Source: Nitrosomonas ureae (GTDB lineage Bacteria; Pseudomonadota; Gammaproteobacteria; Burkholderiales; Nitrosomonadaceae). Taken from it: DNA of 64,000 nucleotides. The notes under the pieces were generated by a model that had not been told where the DNA came from, did not search any database, and saw only the letters and a list, made by a program, of their open reading frames with translations. The position numbers were made by a program, and so were the translations under genes. Shown here in pieces: positions 9,155 to 20,038 of the stretch. Positions within the stretch are counted from its first letter, which is position 1. Each line of letters opens with the position of its first letter. The stretch spans positions 186,001 through 250,000 of the forward strand of contig NZ_FNUX01000001.1 of assembly GCF_900108305.1 (NCBI RefSeq). Reading direction: 5' to 3'.

Positions 9155-9334
9155 TCAAACCAATTTAACCAGTAACAGAATAAATAGTACTATCACAACA
9201 ATCGGAATAACGAAACTCATCCAATCGGAAGATGTACCTTTTGGACTATTTTTCATCATATGCCGAGTTGCTGGAAACAAGACAACAATAAACATGACTA
9301 ATGCCAAAGCAGAAATAATTTGCATCCAATCCAT
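9155..9334 (-). CDS. 59-residue membrane protein of unknown function
   Basis: A short frame starting MDWMQIISAL with a good AAGGA ribosome-binding site 8-9 bases upstream. It encodes two hydrophobic helices (about residues 5-21 and 40-58) joined by a polar loop with HMMKNSPKG and a Trp. No known family can be assigned with certainty. It lies downstream of yccA on the same strand but beyond a strong terminator, so it either has its own promoter or depends on read-through. The helix-loop-helix layout and the ribosome-binding site favour a real gene. Confidence 0.65.
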   Translation of the reverse strand: MDWMQIISALALVMFIVVLFPATRHMMKNSPKGTSSDWMSFVIPIVVIVLFILLLVKLV

Positions 9335-9370
9335 GATTCATCCTTCTCTTTTAAATTCCTTTGTTCAAAA

Positions 9371-9397
9371 CAAAACCCCGGCTAAACCGGGGTTTTG
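9371..9397 (-). terminator. Intrinsic terminator of yccA
   Basis: A perfect 11-bp stem (9371-9381 with 9387-9397) around the 5-base loop ctaaa. It has a GC-rich core (ccccgg/ccgggg) followed on the minus strand by a T-rich stretch. It lies 24 bases past the yccA stop. Confidence 0.88.
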
Positions 9398-9420
9398 AGA
9401 GTTATTCTAAGATCTGGAAA

Positions 9421-10092
9421 CTAATCGTCATTACCCATGATACCCAGTATTTGCAGCAAGCTAATGAAGATATTAAAAATTGTCATATATAAACCAATAG
9501 TAGCCAGCACGTAATTGGTCTCGCCACCATGGATGATGCGGCTCGTGTCATACAAAATAAAACCACTCATAATCATGATGACAACAGCAGATATCATCAA
9601 TGACATAGCCGGTATTTGCAGAAATATATTAGCCAGGGCTGCTAGTAACACTAGCAAAAATCCCACCATCAAAAATCCACCGAGAAAGCTGAAATCCTTC
9701 CGTGTAGTCAATACATACACCGACAGTCCCATGAATATGGCTCCTGTTCCAGCAAGCGACAATGTAATAATATTTCCACCATTAGGAAGAGACGCATACA
9801 TGGTTAATATCGGCCCCAGTCCAAATCCTAACAAACCAGTAATCAGAAATACAATCCCAATCCCAGCTGGCGAATTTGCAAAGCGAGGCAATACAAACAT
9901 TGCAATTACCATCCCGCCAATCACTGATATTAAATAAGTCATTGGCGGCATATTCATAAACATTGATATGGCAGCAGTTAATCCGCTGAACAATAATGTT
10001 AGGGACAACAGCATATACGTATTACGCAATACTTTATTTGTTGCTATCGCAGAAGTTGATCTTTGCGAAACGGTTGATAAATTTTGATTCAT
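9421..10092 (-). CDS. Bax inhibitor-1 / YccA family membrane protein
   Basis: 223 residues with about seven membrane helices. It is typical of the BI-1-like family (YccA, YbhL), which in E. coli includes a modulator of the FtsH membrane protease. The conserved C-terminal region contains SGFILYDTSRIIHG and ends IFISLLQILGIMG. The frame is open up to 10173, but the start at 10092 (MNQNLSTVS) is chosen because GGAGG lies about 11 bases before it and the upstream part is not conserved-looking. A monocistronic unit is likely, with a terminator just after it. Confidence 0.88.
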   Translation of the reverse strand: MNQNLSTVSQRSTSAIATNKVLRNTYMLLSLTLLFSGLTAAISMFMNMPPMTYLISVIGGMVIAMFVLPRFANSPAGIGIVFLITGLLGFGLGPILTMYASLPNGGNIITLSLAGTGAIFMGLSVYVLTTRKDFSFLGGFLMVGFLLVLLAALANIFLQIPAMSLMISAVVIMIMSGFILYDTSRIIHGGETNYVLATIGLYMTIFNIFISLLQILGIMGNDD

Positions 10093-10210
10093 TATTAAAT
10101 AGCCTCCACTGTAAAATTTATAACAAACGATTCTAACGATCGATAAGACTACTATATACATAACATAGTTCAAAACACAATATCATGAATTATGCCGTAT
10201 TTTTTGGATT

Positions 10211-10651
10211 TTACTCGTTTAAAGCTCTTGCTAAAGTAAAATTATACACAACAAAAAAACCTCCTCGCTCTATCAAAGTAATATTTAAACTAATTGGTCC
10301 CGCATCAAAATTGGCAATTCCTGAATAATTAATGCGCTTTTCTCCAACCAACGAGAATGCGCTAACAGTACGAGAAAAATTAAGCGCCTCAATGGATTGA
10401 AACCGACCGAAGCTGCGATACAAATCCATCAGCTTATCAAGTTGATCATCGCTTATGGTTTGCTTAGCTTCTGGAGCCAAATGATGCAAAAATACTTGCT
10501 TTTCCCAACTCGAAATTTCAGTTAATATTTGAGCAATAGCAGGTTCAGCACTCTTACTGTAAAAATCCTTTTCGCGGTTGGTATAAAAATACAGCATAAC
10601 CACGAGTGTCAGTAATACGGCTACAATAAATCGCAATGTTTGAATTTGCAT
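10211..10651 (-). CDS. Single-pass membrane protein of unknown function, downstream of ruvB
   Basis: 146 residues: an N-terminal membrane anchor (about 5-25) and a predicted periplasmic domain ending in a beta-rich stretch (about 100-140). I do not recognise the family. The chosen start MQIQTLRF lies 24 bases past the ruvB stop; a TTG at 10696 inside the end of ruvB would add 15 residues. Neither has a clear ribosome-binding site. It is last in the yebC-ruvC-ruvA-ruvB run, and nothing in its sequence suggests DNA repair. Confidence 0.65.
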   Translation of the reverse strand: MQIQTLRFIVAVLLTLVVMLYFYTNREKDFYSKSAEPAIAQILTEISSWEKQVFLHHLAPEAKQTISDDQLDKLMDLYRSFGRFQSIEALNFSRTVSAFSLVGEKRINYSGIANFDAGPISLNITLIERGGFFVVYNFTLARALNE

Positions 10652-10674
10652 GTGTTGATAAGCAATAGAATTAA

Positions 10675-11721
10675 TTATAAATTTCTTTCTTCCCAAAGTT
10701 CACCGCTTAATCCGCTGCTTAGTTGCGCAATACCAAAATGCTGATAAGCCGCTGTCGTTGCCATACGCCCCCTTGATGTACGCTTCAGAAATCCTTGCTG
10801 AATTAAGTAAGGCTCTAGCACATCTTCAATCGTGTCGCGCTCTTCACTAATCGCAGCAGCGAGATTGTCAACTCCGACCGGACCGCCGTCAAACTTCTCC
10901 AATACTGCTAATAACAGTTTCCGGTCCATTACATCCAATCCAATCGCATCGACATCCAACATGCTCAAAGCGGCATCCGCCACAAGACGAGTAATATGCC
11001 CATCCGCCTTCACCTGAGCATAATCACGTACCCGGCGCAGTAACCGATTAACAATTCGTGGTGTACCACGCGAACGGCGAGCAATCTCCAGTGCGCCATC
11101 AGATGAAATCTCTACTTTTAACAACCCGGCAGAACGAATAACTATTTTGCCAAGTTCTTCCGATGTATAAAACTCTAAGCGTGACACAATACCGAAACGG
11201 TCACGCAATGGATTTGTAAGCATGCCAGCGCGCGTCGTTGCACCTACCAATGTAAATGAAGGCAAGTCGAGCTTCACAGACCGAGCTGCCGGCCCCTCTC
11301 CTATCATAATATCCAATTGATAATCTTCCAGGGCTGGATAAAGAATTTCTTCCACTATCGGTGAAAGACGATGAATCTCATCGATAAACAGGACATCATT
11401 AGGTTCCAGATTAGTCAATAGAGCCGCCAAATCACCTGGACGTTCCAGTACTGGACCAGAAGTTTGTCGCAGATTAACGCCCATTTCGCTGGCGATAATA
11501 TGCGCAAGTGTCGTCTTACCTAATCCGGGCGGCCCGAATAATAAAACATGATCAAGTGCCTCGCGTCGATTCCTGGCGGCCTCAATGAATATCTGCAGTT
11601 GCCCGCGAATTTTTTCCTGACCGACATACTCATTAAGTTGCTTAGGACGTAATGCTCGCTCTAATATTTCTTCTTGTGAAGACGAGGAAATAGCAGTTAC
11701 AAGCCGATCGGTTTCAATCAT
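10675..11721 (-). CDS. ruvB: Holliday junction branch migration ATPase RuvB
   Basis: A 348-residue AAA+ motor that drives branch migration of Holliday junctions with RuvA. The Walker A motif GPPGLGKT is at residues 63-70, Walker B is LFIDEIHRL near 115, sensor GATTRAG near 160, and the C-terminal winged helix includes [11 protein letters not shown]. The length matches the family. It follows ruvA after 21 bases in the same operon. Confidence 0.98.
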   Translation of the reverse strand: MIETDRLVTAISSSSQEEILERALRPKQLNEYVGQEKIRGQLQIFIEAARNRREALDHVLLFGPPGLGKTTLAHIIASEMGVNLRQTSGPVLERPGDLAALLTNLEPNDVLFIDEIHRLSPIVEEILYPALEDYQLDIMIGEGPAARSVKLDLPSFTLVGATTRAGMLTNPLRDRFGIVSRLEFYTSEELGKIVIRSAGLLKVEISSDGALEIARRSRGTPRIVNRLLRRVRDYAQVKADGHITRLVADAALSMLDVDAIGLDVMDRKLLLAVLEKFDGGPVGVDNLAAAISEERDTIEDVLEPYLIQQGFLKRTSRGRMATTAAYQHFGIAQLSSGLSGELWEERNL

Positions 11722-11742
11722 TCATACCCTCGTGATTATTTA

Positions 11743-12324
11743 CTATCTTTCTTTAGATAATAATTGCAACGCTTGCCGTATGCCATCGGACACCATCGCA
11801 TTCGGAGAAATCTGCTTCATAGCCCAACTGGCTTCACGATCGCTATATCCCAATGATAATAATGCATTAAGAATGTCACTCTCACTGGTTGACGATAGAA
11901 CCCGATCGGAACTGAGCAACGCCAAGTCCAATTTATCCCGCAACTCTAGTAATAAACGCTCCGCCGTCTTTTTCCCAATACCAGGCACTTTGACTAATTG
12001 TGCACTATCCTGAATACTCACTGCATGATGCAAATCAGCTACGCTCAAACCAGATAAAAGTGCTAATGCTGTTCTTGCGCCTATGCCAGATATTTTTATC
12101 AACTGCCGAAATGTCTGGCGCTCCGGCTCTGTCGCAAAGCCAAACAGTAAGTGCATATCTTCACGTATTACCAGGTGGGTATACAATGTAATTTCGACTC
12201 CGATTGCAGGAAGATCATAAAAAGTACTCATCGGTACATCAATTTCATAACCAACCCCCTGCACTTCCAGCAACACCTGAGGCGGGTGTTTTTCCAACAG
12301 TTTTCCGGTTAATCGCCCAATCAA
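11743..12324 (-). CDS. ruvA: Holliday junction DNA-binding protein RuvA (TTG start)
   Basis: 193 residues beginning (M)[11 protein letters not shown], the standard RuvA N-terminus. This requires a TTG start at 12324 although the frame is open further upstream. The TTG overlaps the ruvC stop (TTGA), so translation is coupled to ruvC. The helix-hairpin-helix motifs [13 protein letters not shown] (about 79-91) and [13 protein letters not shown] (about 114-126) bind junction DNA. The C-terminal domain ends with LQLLSKER and contacts RuvB. Confidence 0.95.
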   Translation of the reverse strand: MIGRLTGKLLEKHPPQVLLEVQGVGYEIDVPMSTFYDLPAIGVEITLYTHLVIREDMHLLFGFATEPERQTFRQLIKISGIGARTALALLSGLSVADLHHAVSIQDSAQLVKVPGIGKKTAERLLLELRDKLDLALLSSDRVLSSTSESDILNALLSLGYSDREASWAMKQISPNAMVSDGIRQALQLLSKER

Positions 12325-12839
12325 ACTAACCGCCCGCGCTTCATTCGATAGCCAATTGTCGCAATTTTTCCCAAGCCTAGCCCGCCATTTGCATGACAGA
12401 TCGCACAAGCCAAAGCATCAGCTGCATCCGCACCTGGACTCCCACTCAACTTAAGCAATCGCACCACCATTTCTTGTACTTGATCTTTTTTTGCATGACC
12501 GTTTCCAACAACTGCTTGCTTAATTTGCAAAGCAGTATATTCAGCCACCATCAGATCATTCATTACTGCTGCACAAATCGCCGCGCCACGTGCCTGACCC
12601 AGCAATAATGTTGATTTAGGATTGATATTGACAAAAACCTGCTCTATGGAAACATGTTGTGGACGATACCGATTAATAATTTCAGATAAATTATCTAAAA
12701 TCAACTTAAGACGGAACGGCAGCTCACCTTTTGAGGTTTTAACACTGCCACTGCTGACGTAGGTTAGATTGCTTCCATTCTTATCTATCACGCCAAAGCC
12801 AGTAATACATAACCCAGGATCTATGCCAAGAATGCGGAT
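12321..12839 (-). CDS. ruvC: Crossover junction endonuclease RuvC with a non-ATG/GTG/TTG start
   Basis: RuvC resolves Holliday junctions. Read from the ATC codon at 12839 the protein begins (M)RILGIDPGL, is 172 residues long, and has all four catalytic acids at the same positions as E. coli RuvC: Asp7, Glu66, Asp138 and Asp141. Upstream in this frame come AAA, GGG, GGT and then a TGA stop (12849-12851), so no ATG, GTG or TTG is available before the catalytic Asp7. The possible starts are ATC (12839) or ATT (12833), with AGGTGG 4 or 10 bases upstream. Starting at the GTG at 12791 would delete Asp7. The alternative explanation is a missing base in the aaaa run of the sequence. Confidence 0.85.
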   Translation of the reverse strand: MRILGIDPGLCITGFGVIDKNGSNLTYVSSGSVKTSKGELPFRLKLILDNLSEIINRYRPQHVSIEQVFVNINPKSTLLLGQARGAAICAAVMNDLMVAEYTALQIKQAVVGNGHAKKDQVQEMVVRLLKLSGSPGADAADALACAICHANGGLGLGKIATIGYRMKRGRLV

Positions 12840-12863
12840 TTTCCCACCTCATGATGGCTTAAC

Positions 12864-13592
12864 TTATTGCTCTTCAAGCACGGCTGTAGTATATACATTT
12901 TGCACATCGTCCAAATTTTCCAGCGCATCCAATAATTTCTGCATTTTTATCGCCTCATCACCCGAGAGTACTGTTTCATTTCCTGGCTTCATAGTCACTT
13001 CGGCTAATTCTGCTTTAAAACCCGCTTTCTCTAAAGCATCTTTTATATTTATGAACTCATAAGGCGCAGTAACTACTTCGATACTACCATCTTCACTACC
13101 AATCACGTCTTCAGCTCCATTCTCCAATGCTGCTTCTATAATCTCATCTTCATTTGTTCCTGGTGCAAAAATTAACTGACCACAGTGTTTGAATAGAAAA
13201 CTAACGGAACCATCCGTCCCCAGGTTTCCACCATATTTGGTAAATGCATGGCGCACATCAGCCACGGTTCGAACGCGATTATCGGTCATGCAATCCACCA
13301 TCACCGCAGCCCCTGCTATTCCATATCCTTCATAACGAATTTCTTCATAATCGACGCCATCCAACGCACCGCAGCCTCGTTTAATCGCACGCTCAATGTT
13401 ATCTTTTGGCATATTCTGACCATATGCTTTATCCATCGCCAAACGCAGGCGCGGATTACTGTCCGGATCTCCACCGCCCATCCGCGCAGCCACTGTAATC
13501 TCCTTAATAAGTCGGGTAAATATTTTGCCGCGCTTGGCATCCTGCGCTGCTTTCTTATGCTTAATATTCGCCCACTTGCTATGGCCAGCCAT
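12864..13592 (-). CDS. YebC/TACO1 family protein
   Basis: 242 residues with the invariant N-terminus [22 protein letters not shown] and the central [21 protein letters not shown] stretch seen here in shortened form as GPGG-like GYGIAG. Members act in translation (relief of stalled ribosomes at proline runs, as known for YebC2/TACO1-like proteins) or have been described as regulators. Which applies here is not visible. It sits directly upstream of ruvC, the common arrangement, and is separated from glmS by about 158 bases. Confidence 0.95.
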   Translation of the reverse strand: MAGHSKWANIKHKKAAQDAKRGKIFTRLIKEITVAARMGGGDPDSNPRLRLAMDKAYGQNMPKDNIERAIKRGCGALDGVDYEEIRYEGYGIAGAAVMVDCMTDNRVRTVADVRHAFTKYGGNLGTDGSVSFLFKHCGQLIFAPGTNEDEIIEAALENGAEDVIGSEDGSIEVVTAPYEFINIKDALEKAGFKAELAEVTMKPGNETVLSGDEAIKMQKLLDALENLDDVQNVYTTAVLEEQ

Positions 13593-13750
13593 TTATTAAC
13601 ACCCTTAACTAAAGTAAGTTGATATTACCATTCTCTATTCTGTGGATAAAGTGCCTAGCTTCGCAGCGATAAAGATAAGAACATGTTATTCAGTCCCGCG
13701 TGAAGATTCTTAGCCGCATATATTCCACTTTCTATTCATCCCAGCCAATG

Positions 13751-15607
13751 CTACTCAACCGTCACAGCTTTCGCAAGATTCCGCGGCTTATCAACATCAG
13801 TATCCTTCACTAAGGCCACATGATAAGCCAGTAACTGTAATGGTATGGTATGTAAGATCGGACTCAGCAAACCCGCATGCTCAGATAGGCGTATTACATG
13901 CAGATTCTCGCTTTGTGTTATTTGAGAATCTGCATCTGCAAATACATAGAGTTCACCACCCCGTGCATGCACTTCTTGCAAATTTGATTTAAGTTTACCT
14001 ATCAATTGATCATTAGGCGCAATTGCTACAACAGGCATTTCATTATCAACCAAAGCCAGCGGTCCATGCTTCAACTCTCCTGCTGCATAAGCTTCGGCAT
14101 GAATGTATGAAATTTCTTTAAGCTTAAGCGCTCCTTCCATCGCAATAGGGTAATGAACCCCACGCCCAAGAAATAATGCATGACGCTTCTGTGCAAAACT
14201 TTTTGCCCAAACCTTCACTTGCGGCTCGATTTGCAATGCATGCTGCAGAGCCATCGGTAAATGTCGAAGCGCCATAATCATCTGCCGCTCATTCTTAGCT
14301 GATAATTTATGACGCATTTTTGCCAATACCATTGTCAACAACAATAATGAAGCCAATTGTGCAGTAAATGCTTTCGTTGAAGCCACTCCAATCTCTGGAC
14401 CTGCATGTGTGAGAAAGCACAAGTCAGCTTGCCGTATTAAGGCACTCTCCGGTACATTACAAATAGCAAGACTATATTGATGGCCTAACTTTTTAGCATA
14501 ACTTATCGCCGCCAGAGTATCTGCAGTTTCACCGGACTGAGAAATACCGACCACTAAGGCAGCCTGATCTGCCATGGGGTTACGGTAACGGTATTCGCTG
14601 GCAATTTCAACATTGCAAGGAATTCCAGCCACAGTTTCCAGCCAATACCTTGCCACTAAACCTGCATGATAACTAGTTCCACAAGTCAAAATCAGAACAT
14701 CCTTGGTTCCAGAAAATACTTCTTCAGCCTTGTTACCAAATAAATTGGGTGAAATTGATTTAGCATCTAAAATCATTTCTAGAGTATTAGCTACAGCGCT
14801 GGGTTGCTCGAAAATTTCTTTCTGCATGAAATGTGCATAGGGCCCCAATTCAATTGCCTCACTTGATAAATTACTTTCGTGAATAGAACGCTTCACTTCT
14901 TTCATTAAGTTCGTATTTAGACAATTGACAATACGATATCTGTCGCAGGTAAGTTCAGCCACATCGCCTTCTTCCAAATAAATCATATTTCTAGTTGCTT
15001 TTAGCAAAGCAGATGCATCAGAAGCTGCATAATTACCGCTTTCACCTAGACCCAATAATAGCGGCGCCCCATTACGTGCAACAACAATCCTTTCTGGCCG
15101 GGCTTCTTCCATAACCGCTATCGCATAAGCGCCCTGTAATTCAGCAATGGAGGCGCAAACTGCTGCTATCAAATCGCCGGTATGCTTAAGGTTAAAAGAA
15201 ATTAAATGTGCAATTACTTCAGAGTCAGTATCAGAAATAAATTCAAATCCTTCTACCTGCAGGCGTTTTCGCATTGCTTCATGGTTCTCAATTATCCCAT
15301 TGTGCGTAATGGCTATTCGTGCAAGAGATTCTGATATTTTGGAAAAATGAGGGTGTGCATTACGCTCGGAAGGATCTCCATGCGTCGCCCAGCGAGTATG
15401 TGCAATACCGGCGAAACCTTGTATATTCTTTTCATGGGCAAGCTTTTGTAACTCGGCTACACGGCCTGTTGTGCGCAATCTTTGCAGACCATTACAAGTC
15501 ACCACGAGACCAGCGGAATCATACCCTCGGTATTCTAAATGTAATAATCCACCCAACAACATTGGAACAATATTATTATTTGCTACTGCACCCACTATCC
15601 CACACAT
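13751..15607 (-). CDS. glmS: Glutamine-fructose-6-phosphate aminotransferase (isomerizing)
   Basis: A 618-residue enzyme that makes glucosamine-6-phosphate, the first step to UDP-GlcNAc. The N-terminal Ntn glutaminase domain begins MCGIVGAV, where Cys after Met removal is the nucleophile, and contains HTRWATHG and THNGIIEN. Two SIS sugar-isomerase domains follow (about 295-600) with TCGTSYHAG and SQSGETADT, and the protein ends KPRNLAKAVTVE as in all GlmS. AGGA lies before the start. It follows glmU after 61 bases, so both late and early UDP-GlcNAc steps are co-expressed. Confidence 0.98.
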   Translation of the reverse strand: MCGIVGAVANNNIVPMLLGGLLHLEYRGYDSAGLVVTCNGLQRLRTTGRVAELQKLAHEKNIQGFAGIAHTRWATHGDPSERNAHPHFSKISESLARIAITHNGIIENHEAMRKRLQVEGFEFISDTDSEVIAHLISFNLKHTGDLIAAVCASIAELQGAYAIAVMEEARPERIVVARNGAPLLLGLGESGNYAASDASALLKATRNMIYLEEGDVAELTCDRYRIVNCLNTNLMKEVKRSIHESNLSSEAIELGPYAHFMQKEIFEQPSAVANTLEMILDAKSISPNLFGNKAEEVFSGTKDVLILTCGTSYHAGLVARYWLETVAGIPCNVEIASEYRYRNPMADQAALVVGISQSGETADTLAAISYAKKLGHQYSLAICNVPESALIRQADLCFLTHAGPEIGVASTKAFTAQLASLLLLTMVLAKMRHKLSAKNERQMIMALRHLPMALQHALQIEPQVKVWAKSFAQKRHALFLGRGVHYPIAMEGALKLKEISYIHAEAYAAGELKHGPLALVDNEMPVVAIAPNDQLIGKLKSNLQEVHARGGELYVFADADSQITQSENLHVIRLSEHAGLLSPILHTIPLQLLAYHVALVKDTDVDKPRNLAKAVTVE

Positions 15608-15668
15608 ATCGCATTTTCCTGCTGCTCAGGCTGACAAAAAAACTACTTAGATAGTAGAAAATACCATT

Positions 15669-17045
15669 CTATTTTTTGATTTTTGGAGGGCGCTTCCATC
15701 CACTAACGCTGATCTGCTTGGATCTGGATAAAGTAAGTTGATTCTCGGGTGTTTCTTTTGTAATCGTTGATCCAGCACCAATTGTTGAACCTTTTGATAT
15801 CTTAACCGGCGCAACAAGTTGCGTATCCGATCCAATAAATACATCATCCTCGACAATGGTAGTGTGTTTGTTAGCACCATCGTAATTACAAGTAATTGTT
15901 CCAGCACCGATATTGACATTTTTCCCTACGCATGAATCGCCAATATAACTTAAATGGTTTGCTTTGCTCTCCACGCCAATCTGGCTATTTTTAACTTCAA
16001 CGAAATTACCGATCTGTACTTTACTGGAAAGTCTAGTTCCAGGTCGGATGCGAGCATAAGGGCCTATCTTGCAATTTTCACTAATTTCCGCCCCCTCTAT
16101 CATGCTATATGGATGAATAATACTCCCGGCCGCTACTGTTACGTTCCTGAGTATGCAATGAGCGCCTACCCGCACAAAATTGCCTAGCTTTACAGTTCCT
16201 TCAAAAATACAATTAATATCAATCTCAACATCGGATTCACAGATGAGTTCACCCCGTATATCAATTCGTGCGGGATCAATTAAACTAACCCCTGCACTCA
16301 ATAACTCATTGGCACAATGTCTCTGAAATAATCTTTCAAGTTCTGCCAATTGGTATTTATTATTAACACCCATTACTTCCCAGAAATTCTTAACCTGCGA
16401 GGTTGCCACATGCACACCATCTTTAACAGCCATCGCAATAATATCTGTTAAGTAATATTCATGTTGAGTATTTTTATTTCTTATCTTAGGTAACCATTTG
16501 TGTAAATACACATTGGGTATAAGCATAATACCCGTGTTAATTTCATGTATATCTTGCTGTTCAGCGCTAGCATCTTTTTGTTCAACAATTGCAGTAATTG
16601 CCCTGGTATCTACATCACGCACAATTCTGCCATAGCCAAAAGGATTTTCTACGATTGTGGATAACACAGCACAGCTTTTCCCATCTACCACGATCAATAA
16701 TAATTGGCACAACTCTTGCTCGCTGATTAATGGAACATCCCCATAAAGAACAAGCGTCAAACCATCATCATCAAGCTGAGACAATGCTTGCGTTAACGCA
16801 TGCCCGGTACCCAATTGTTGCTCCTGTATTACCCACGTCAAATCATCTCCGATGATTGATTGTTTTATTTTTTCTCCACCATGACCAATAACCACACAAA
16901 TTTTATTAGGCGATAGCTTTCGGGCCGTATTGATAACATGCGTGAGCAGGGGCCGACCTGCCAAAGTATGCAATACTTTTGGAAGAGAAGAATACATACG
17001 CTTTCCAGCGCCTGCTGCGAGAATTACTACATTAAGCTTCAACAT
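15669..17045 (-). CDS. glmU: Bifunctional GlmU (GlcNAc-1-P uridyltransferase / GlcN-1-P acetyltransferase)
   Basis: 458 residues. The N-terminal nucleotidyltransferase carries LAAGAGKRMYSSLPKVLH (about residues 9-26). The C-terminal left-handed beta-helix (from about 255) carries hexapeptide repeats and the acetyltransferase segment NHLSYIGDS followed by GAGTITCNYDG. It performs the last two steps to UDP-GlcNAc. It follows atpC on the same strand, but a 70-bp palindrome in the gap probably makes it a separate or attenuated unit. Confidence 0.98.
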   Translation of the reverse strand: MLKLNVVILAAGAGKRMYSSLPKVLHTLAGRPLLTHVINTARKLSPNKICVVIGHGGEKIKQSIIGDDLTWVIQEQQLGTGHALTQALSQLDDDGLTLVLYGDVPLISEQELCQLLLIVVDGKSCAVLSTIVENPFGYGRIVRDVDTRAITAIVEQKDASAEQQDIHEINTGIMLIPNVYLHKWLPKIRNKNTQHEYYLTDIIAMAVKDGVHVATSQVKNFWEVMGVNNKYQLAELERLFQRHCANELLSAGVSLIDPARIDIRGELICESDVEIDINCIFEGTVKLGNFVRVGAHCILRNVTVAAGSIIHPYSMIEGAEISENCKIGPYARIRPGTRLSSKVQIGNFVEVKNSQIGVESKANHLSYIGDSCVGKNVNIGAGTITCNYDGANKHTTIVEDDVFIGSDTQLVAPVKISKGSTIGAGSTITKETPENQLTLSRSKQISVSGWKRPPKIKK

Positions 17046-17137
17046 AATTATGAACGATTTTAAAATAAATATTGCAATCTAATTGAATGAAATAGCTTTT
17101 GTAAATTAGCTGATTGCTCATTTTAAATATTTTCCAC

Positions 17138-17207
17138 TTTACTTTAGAAAGAAGACACAAAAAAGGCGACATATGTCGCCTTTTTTGTGTCTTCTTTCTA
17201 AAGTAAA
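17138..17207. terminator. 70-bp perfect palindrome with terminator core between atpC and glmU
   Basis: Two 35-base arms (17138-17172 and 17173-17207) are exact reverse complements with no spacer; the centre is catatg. The core ggcgac/gtcgcc is flanked by six A on one side and six T on the other, so on either strand it forms a GC stem followed by a U-tract, as in an intrinsic terminator. It lies 95 bases past the atpC stop and 92 bases before the glmU start. Confidence 0.85.
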
Positions 17208-17301
17208 TATACCACAAGCAAATTGAATAACAATTGCACTCCTCGATTCACTTTTATTCAGTCACTTTTCAACAAAAAATGAAAATCGATCTATATATCA
17301 A

Positions 17302-17727
17302 CTAATGCCTGCGTTTTCTTAGTTTATCTATTGCAGCAAGCTGTGCCATTGCTTCTATCAATTCAGCCTGTGCTTTGACATAATCTAATTCTGACTCTTT
17401 ATTTTTCATAGCTTCCTCAGCAGCTCGTTTTACTTCAAGCGCTTTGGCTTCATCAAGATCGTGGCTTCGCACAGCGGTATCAGCTAATATTGTAACAATA
17501 TCCGGCTGAACCTCCAGCATGCCTCCAGATACATATATTAGCTCTTCTTCCTTTAATTGAGCTTTTATACGCACCATTCCAGATTTTATTTTTGTCAACA
17601 TCGGTGTGTGCCGTGGATAGATTCCCACCTCGCCCATCTGAGCCGGAGCGACCATAAACTCTACAGGTCCAGAATAAATTGACTCTTCAGCACTAACTAT
17701 ATCAAGATGAAAAATGGTACCCATCAT
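17302..17727 (-). CDS. atpC: ATP synthase F1 epsilon subunit
   Basis: 141 residues: an N-terminal beta-sandwich (about 1-88, with [16 protein letters not shown] and [14 protein letters not shown]) and a C-terminal helical hairpin (about 90-138). It belongs to the central stalk and inhibits ATP hydrolysis. The start may be either of two adjacent Met codons. Last gene of the atp operon, 14 bases after atpD. Confidence 0.97.
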   Translation of the reverse strand: MMGTIFHLDIVSAEESIYSGPVEFMVAPAQMGEVGIYPRHTPMLTKIKSGMVRIKAQLKEEELIYVSGGMLEVQPDIVTILADTAVRSHDLDEAKALEVKRAAEEAMKNKESELDYVKAQAELIEAMAQLAAIDKLRKRRH

Positions 17728-17741
17728 TATTTTCTCTGAAA

Positions 17742-19130
<1,389 letters not shown>

Positions 19131-19149
19131 CTAAACTAATACAAAATTT

Positions 19150-20034
19150 TTAAACAGCTGCAGCGCCTCCGACAATCTCAGACAATTCCTTCGTGATCGC
19201 TGCTTGCCTTGATTTGTTATAAATCAATGTCAATTCATCAATAACGTTACCGGCATTGTCGGAAGCAGCCTTCATCGCCACCATTCTTGCTGATTGCTCT
19301 GATGCCATATTCTCAGCAACAGCCTGATATATCAATGCCTCAACGTACCGAACCATAACATCATCAATGACCGACTTCGCTTCTGGCTCATAGATATAAT
19401 CCCATGACGTTTTCTGCTTTTCATCGCTCCCAGCTTCGCTCTGCATAAGCTCATCAGTTAAAGGCAGCAGTTGCTCCATAACTGGTTGTTGCTTCATGGT
19501 ATTGATAAAACGATTATAAAAAATATATACTTGATCAAACTTATCATGTGTATAACCGTCCAACACCACTTTAACCGCGCCAATGAGTCTAGTAATATCT
19601 GGTGTATCACCAAGTCCCACAACTTGAGACGTGATATTCGCACCAATCCGGCTCATAAAACCTAATCCTTTGTTACCAATACAACAAACCTCAATCTGCT
19701 CCCCCTCATTATTCCATAGCTTCATTTGACTCAGAGTCTTGCGCAAAACGTTAGTATTCAATCCGCCACATAACCCTTTGTCTGAGGTTACGACAATAAT
19801 GCCAATCCTTTTGACGGTATCCCGCTCGATCAAGAATGGATGTCTATACTCAGTATTCGCCCGACTCATATGCGCAGCTACATTGCGTATTTTTTCTCCA
19901 TAGGGGCGCGCCTTCTTCATACGATCTTGAGCCTTACGCATTTTTGATGCCGCAACCATCTCCATGGCACGCGTTATTTTTTGCGTATTTTTTACACTCT
20001 TTATTTTATTGCGTATTTCTCTGCTACCGGCCAT
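19150..20034 (-). CDS. atpG: ATP synthase F1 gamma subunit
   Basis: A 294-residue rotor shaft subunit. The N-terminal helix begins [20 protein letters not shown] and the C-terminal helix has [20 protein letters not shown] followed by [13 protein letters not shown], both diagnostic. DKGLCGGLN near residue 90 is conserved. It starts 4 bases after the atpA stop. Confidence 0.98.
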   Translation of the reverse strand: MAGSREIRNKIKSVKNTQKITRAMEMVAASKMRKAQDRMKKARPYGEKIRNVAAHMSRANTEYRHPFLIERDTVKRIGIIVVTSDKGLCGGLNTNVLRKTLSQMKLWNNEGEQIEVCCIGNKGLGFMSRIGANITSQVVGLGDTPDITRLIGAVKVVLDGYTHDKFDQVYIFYNRFINTMKQQPVMEQLLPLTDELMQSEAGSDEKQKTSWDYIYEPEAKSVIDDVMVRYVEALIYQAVAENMASEQSARMVAMKAASDNAGNVIDELTLIYNKSRQAAITKELSEIVGGAAAV

Positions 20035-20038
20035 TTGC

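Noticed and set aside
9111-9398. A 95-codon plus-strand open frame.
   Set aside because: It lies opposite the 59-residue membrane protein and the yccA terminator, has no ribosome-binding site and no family resemblance.
12789-12791. GTG at 12791 as the start of ruvC.
   Set aside because: It would remove the first 16 residues including the catalytic Asp7 in GIDPG, which is plainly encoded upstream.
17032-17217. A 61-codon minus-strand frame across the atpC-glmU gap.
   Set aside because: It reads through the 70-bp palindrome; its codons are a consequence of the repeat.
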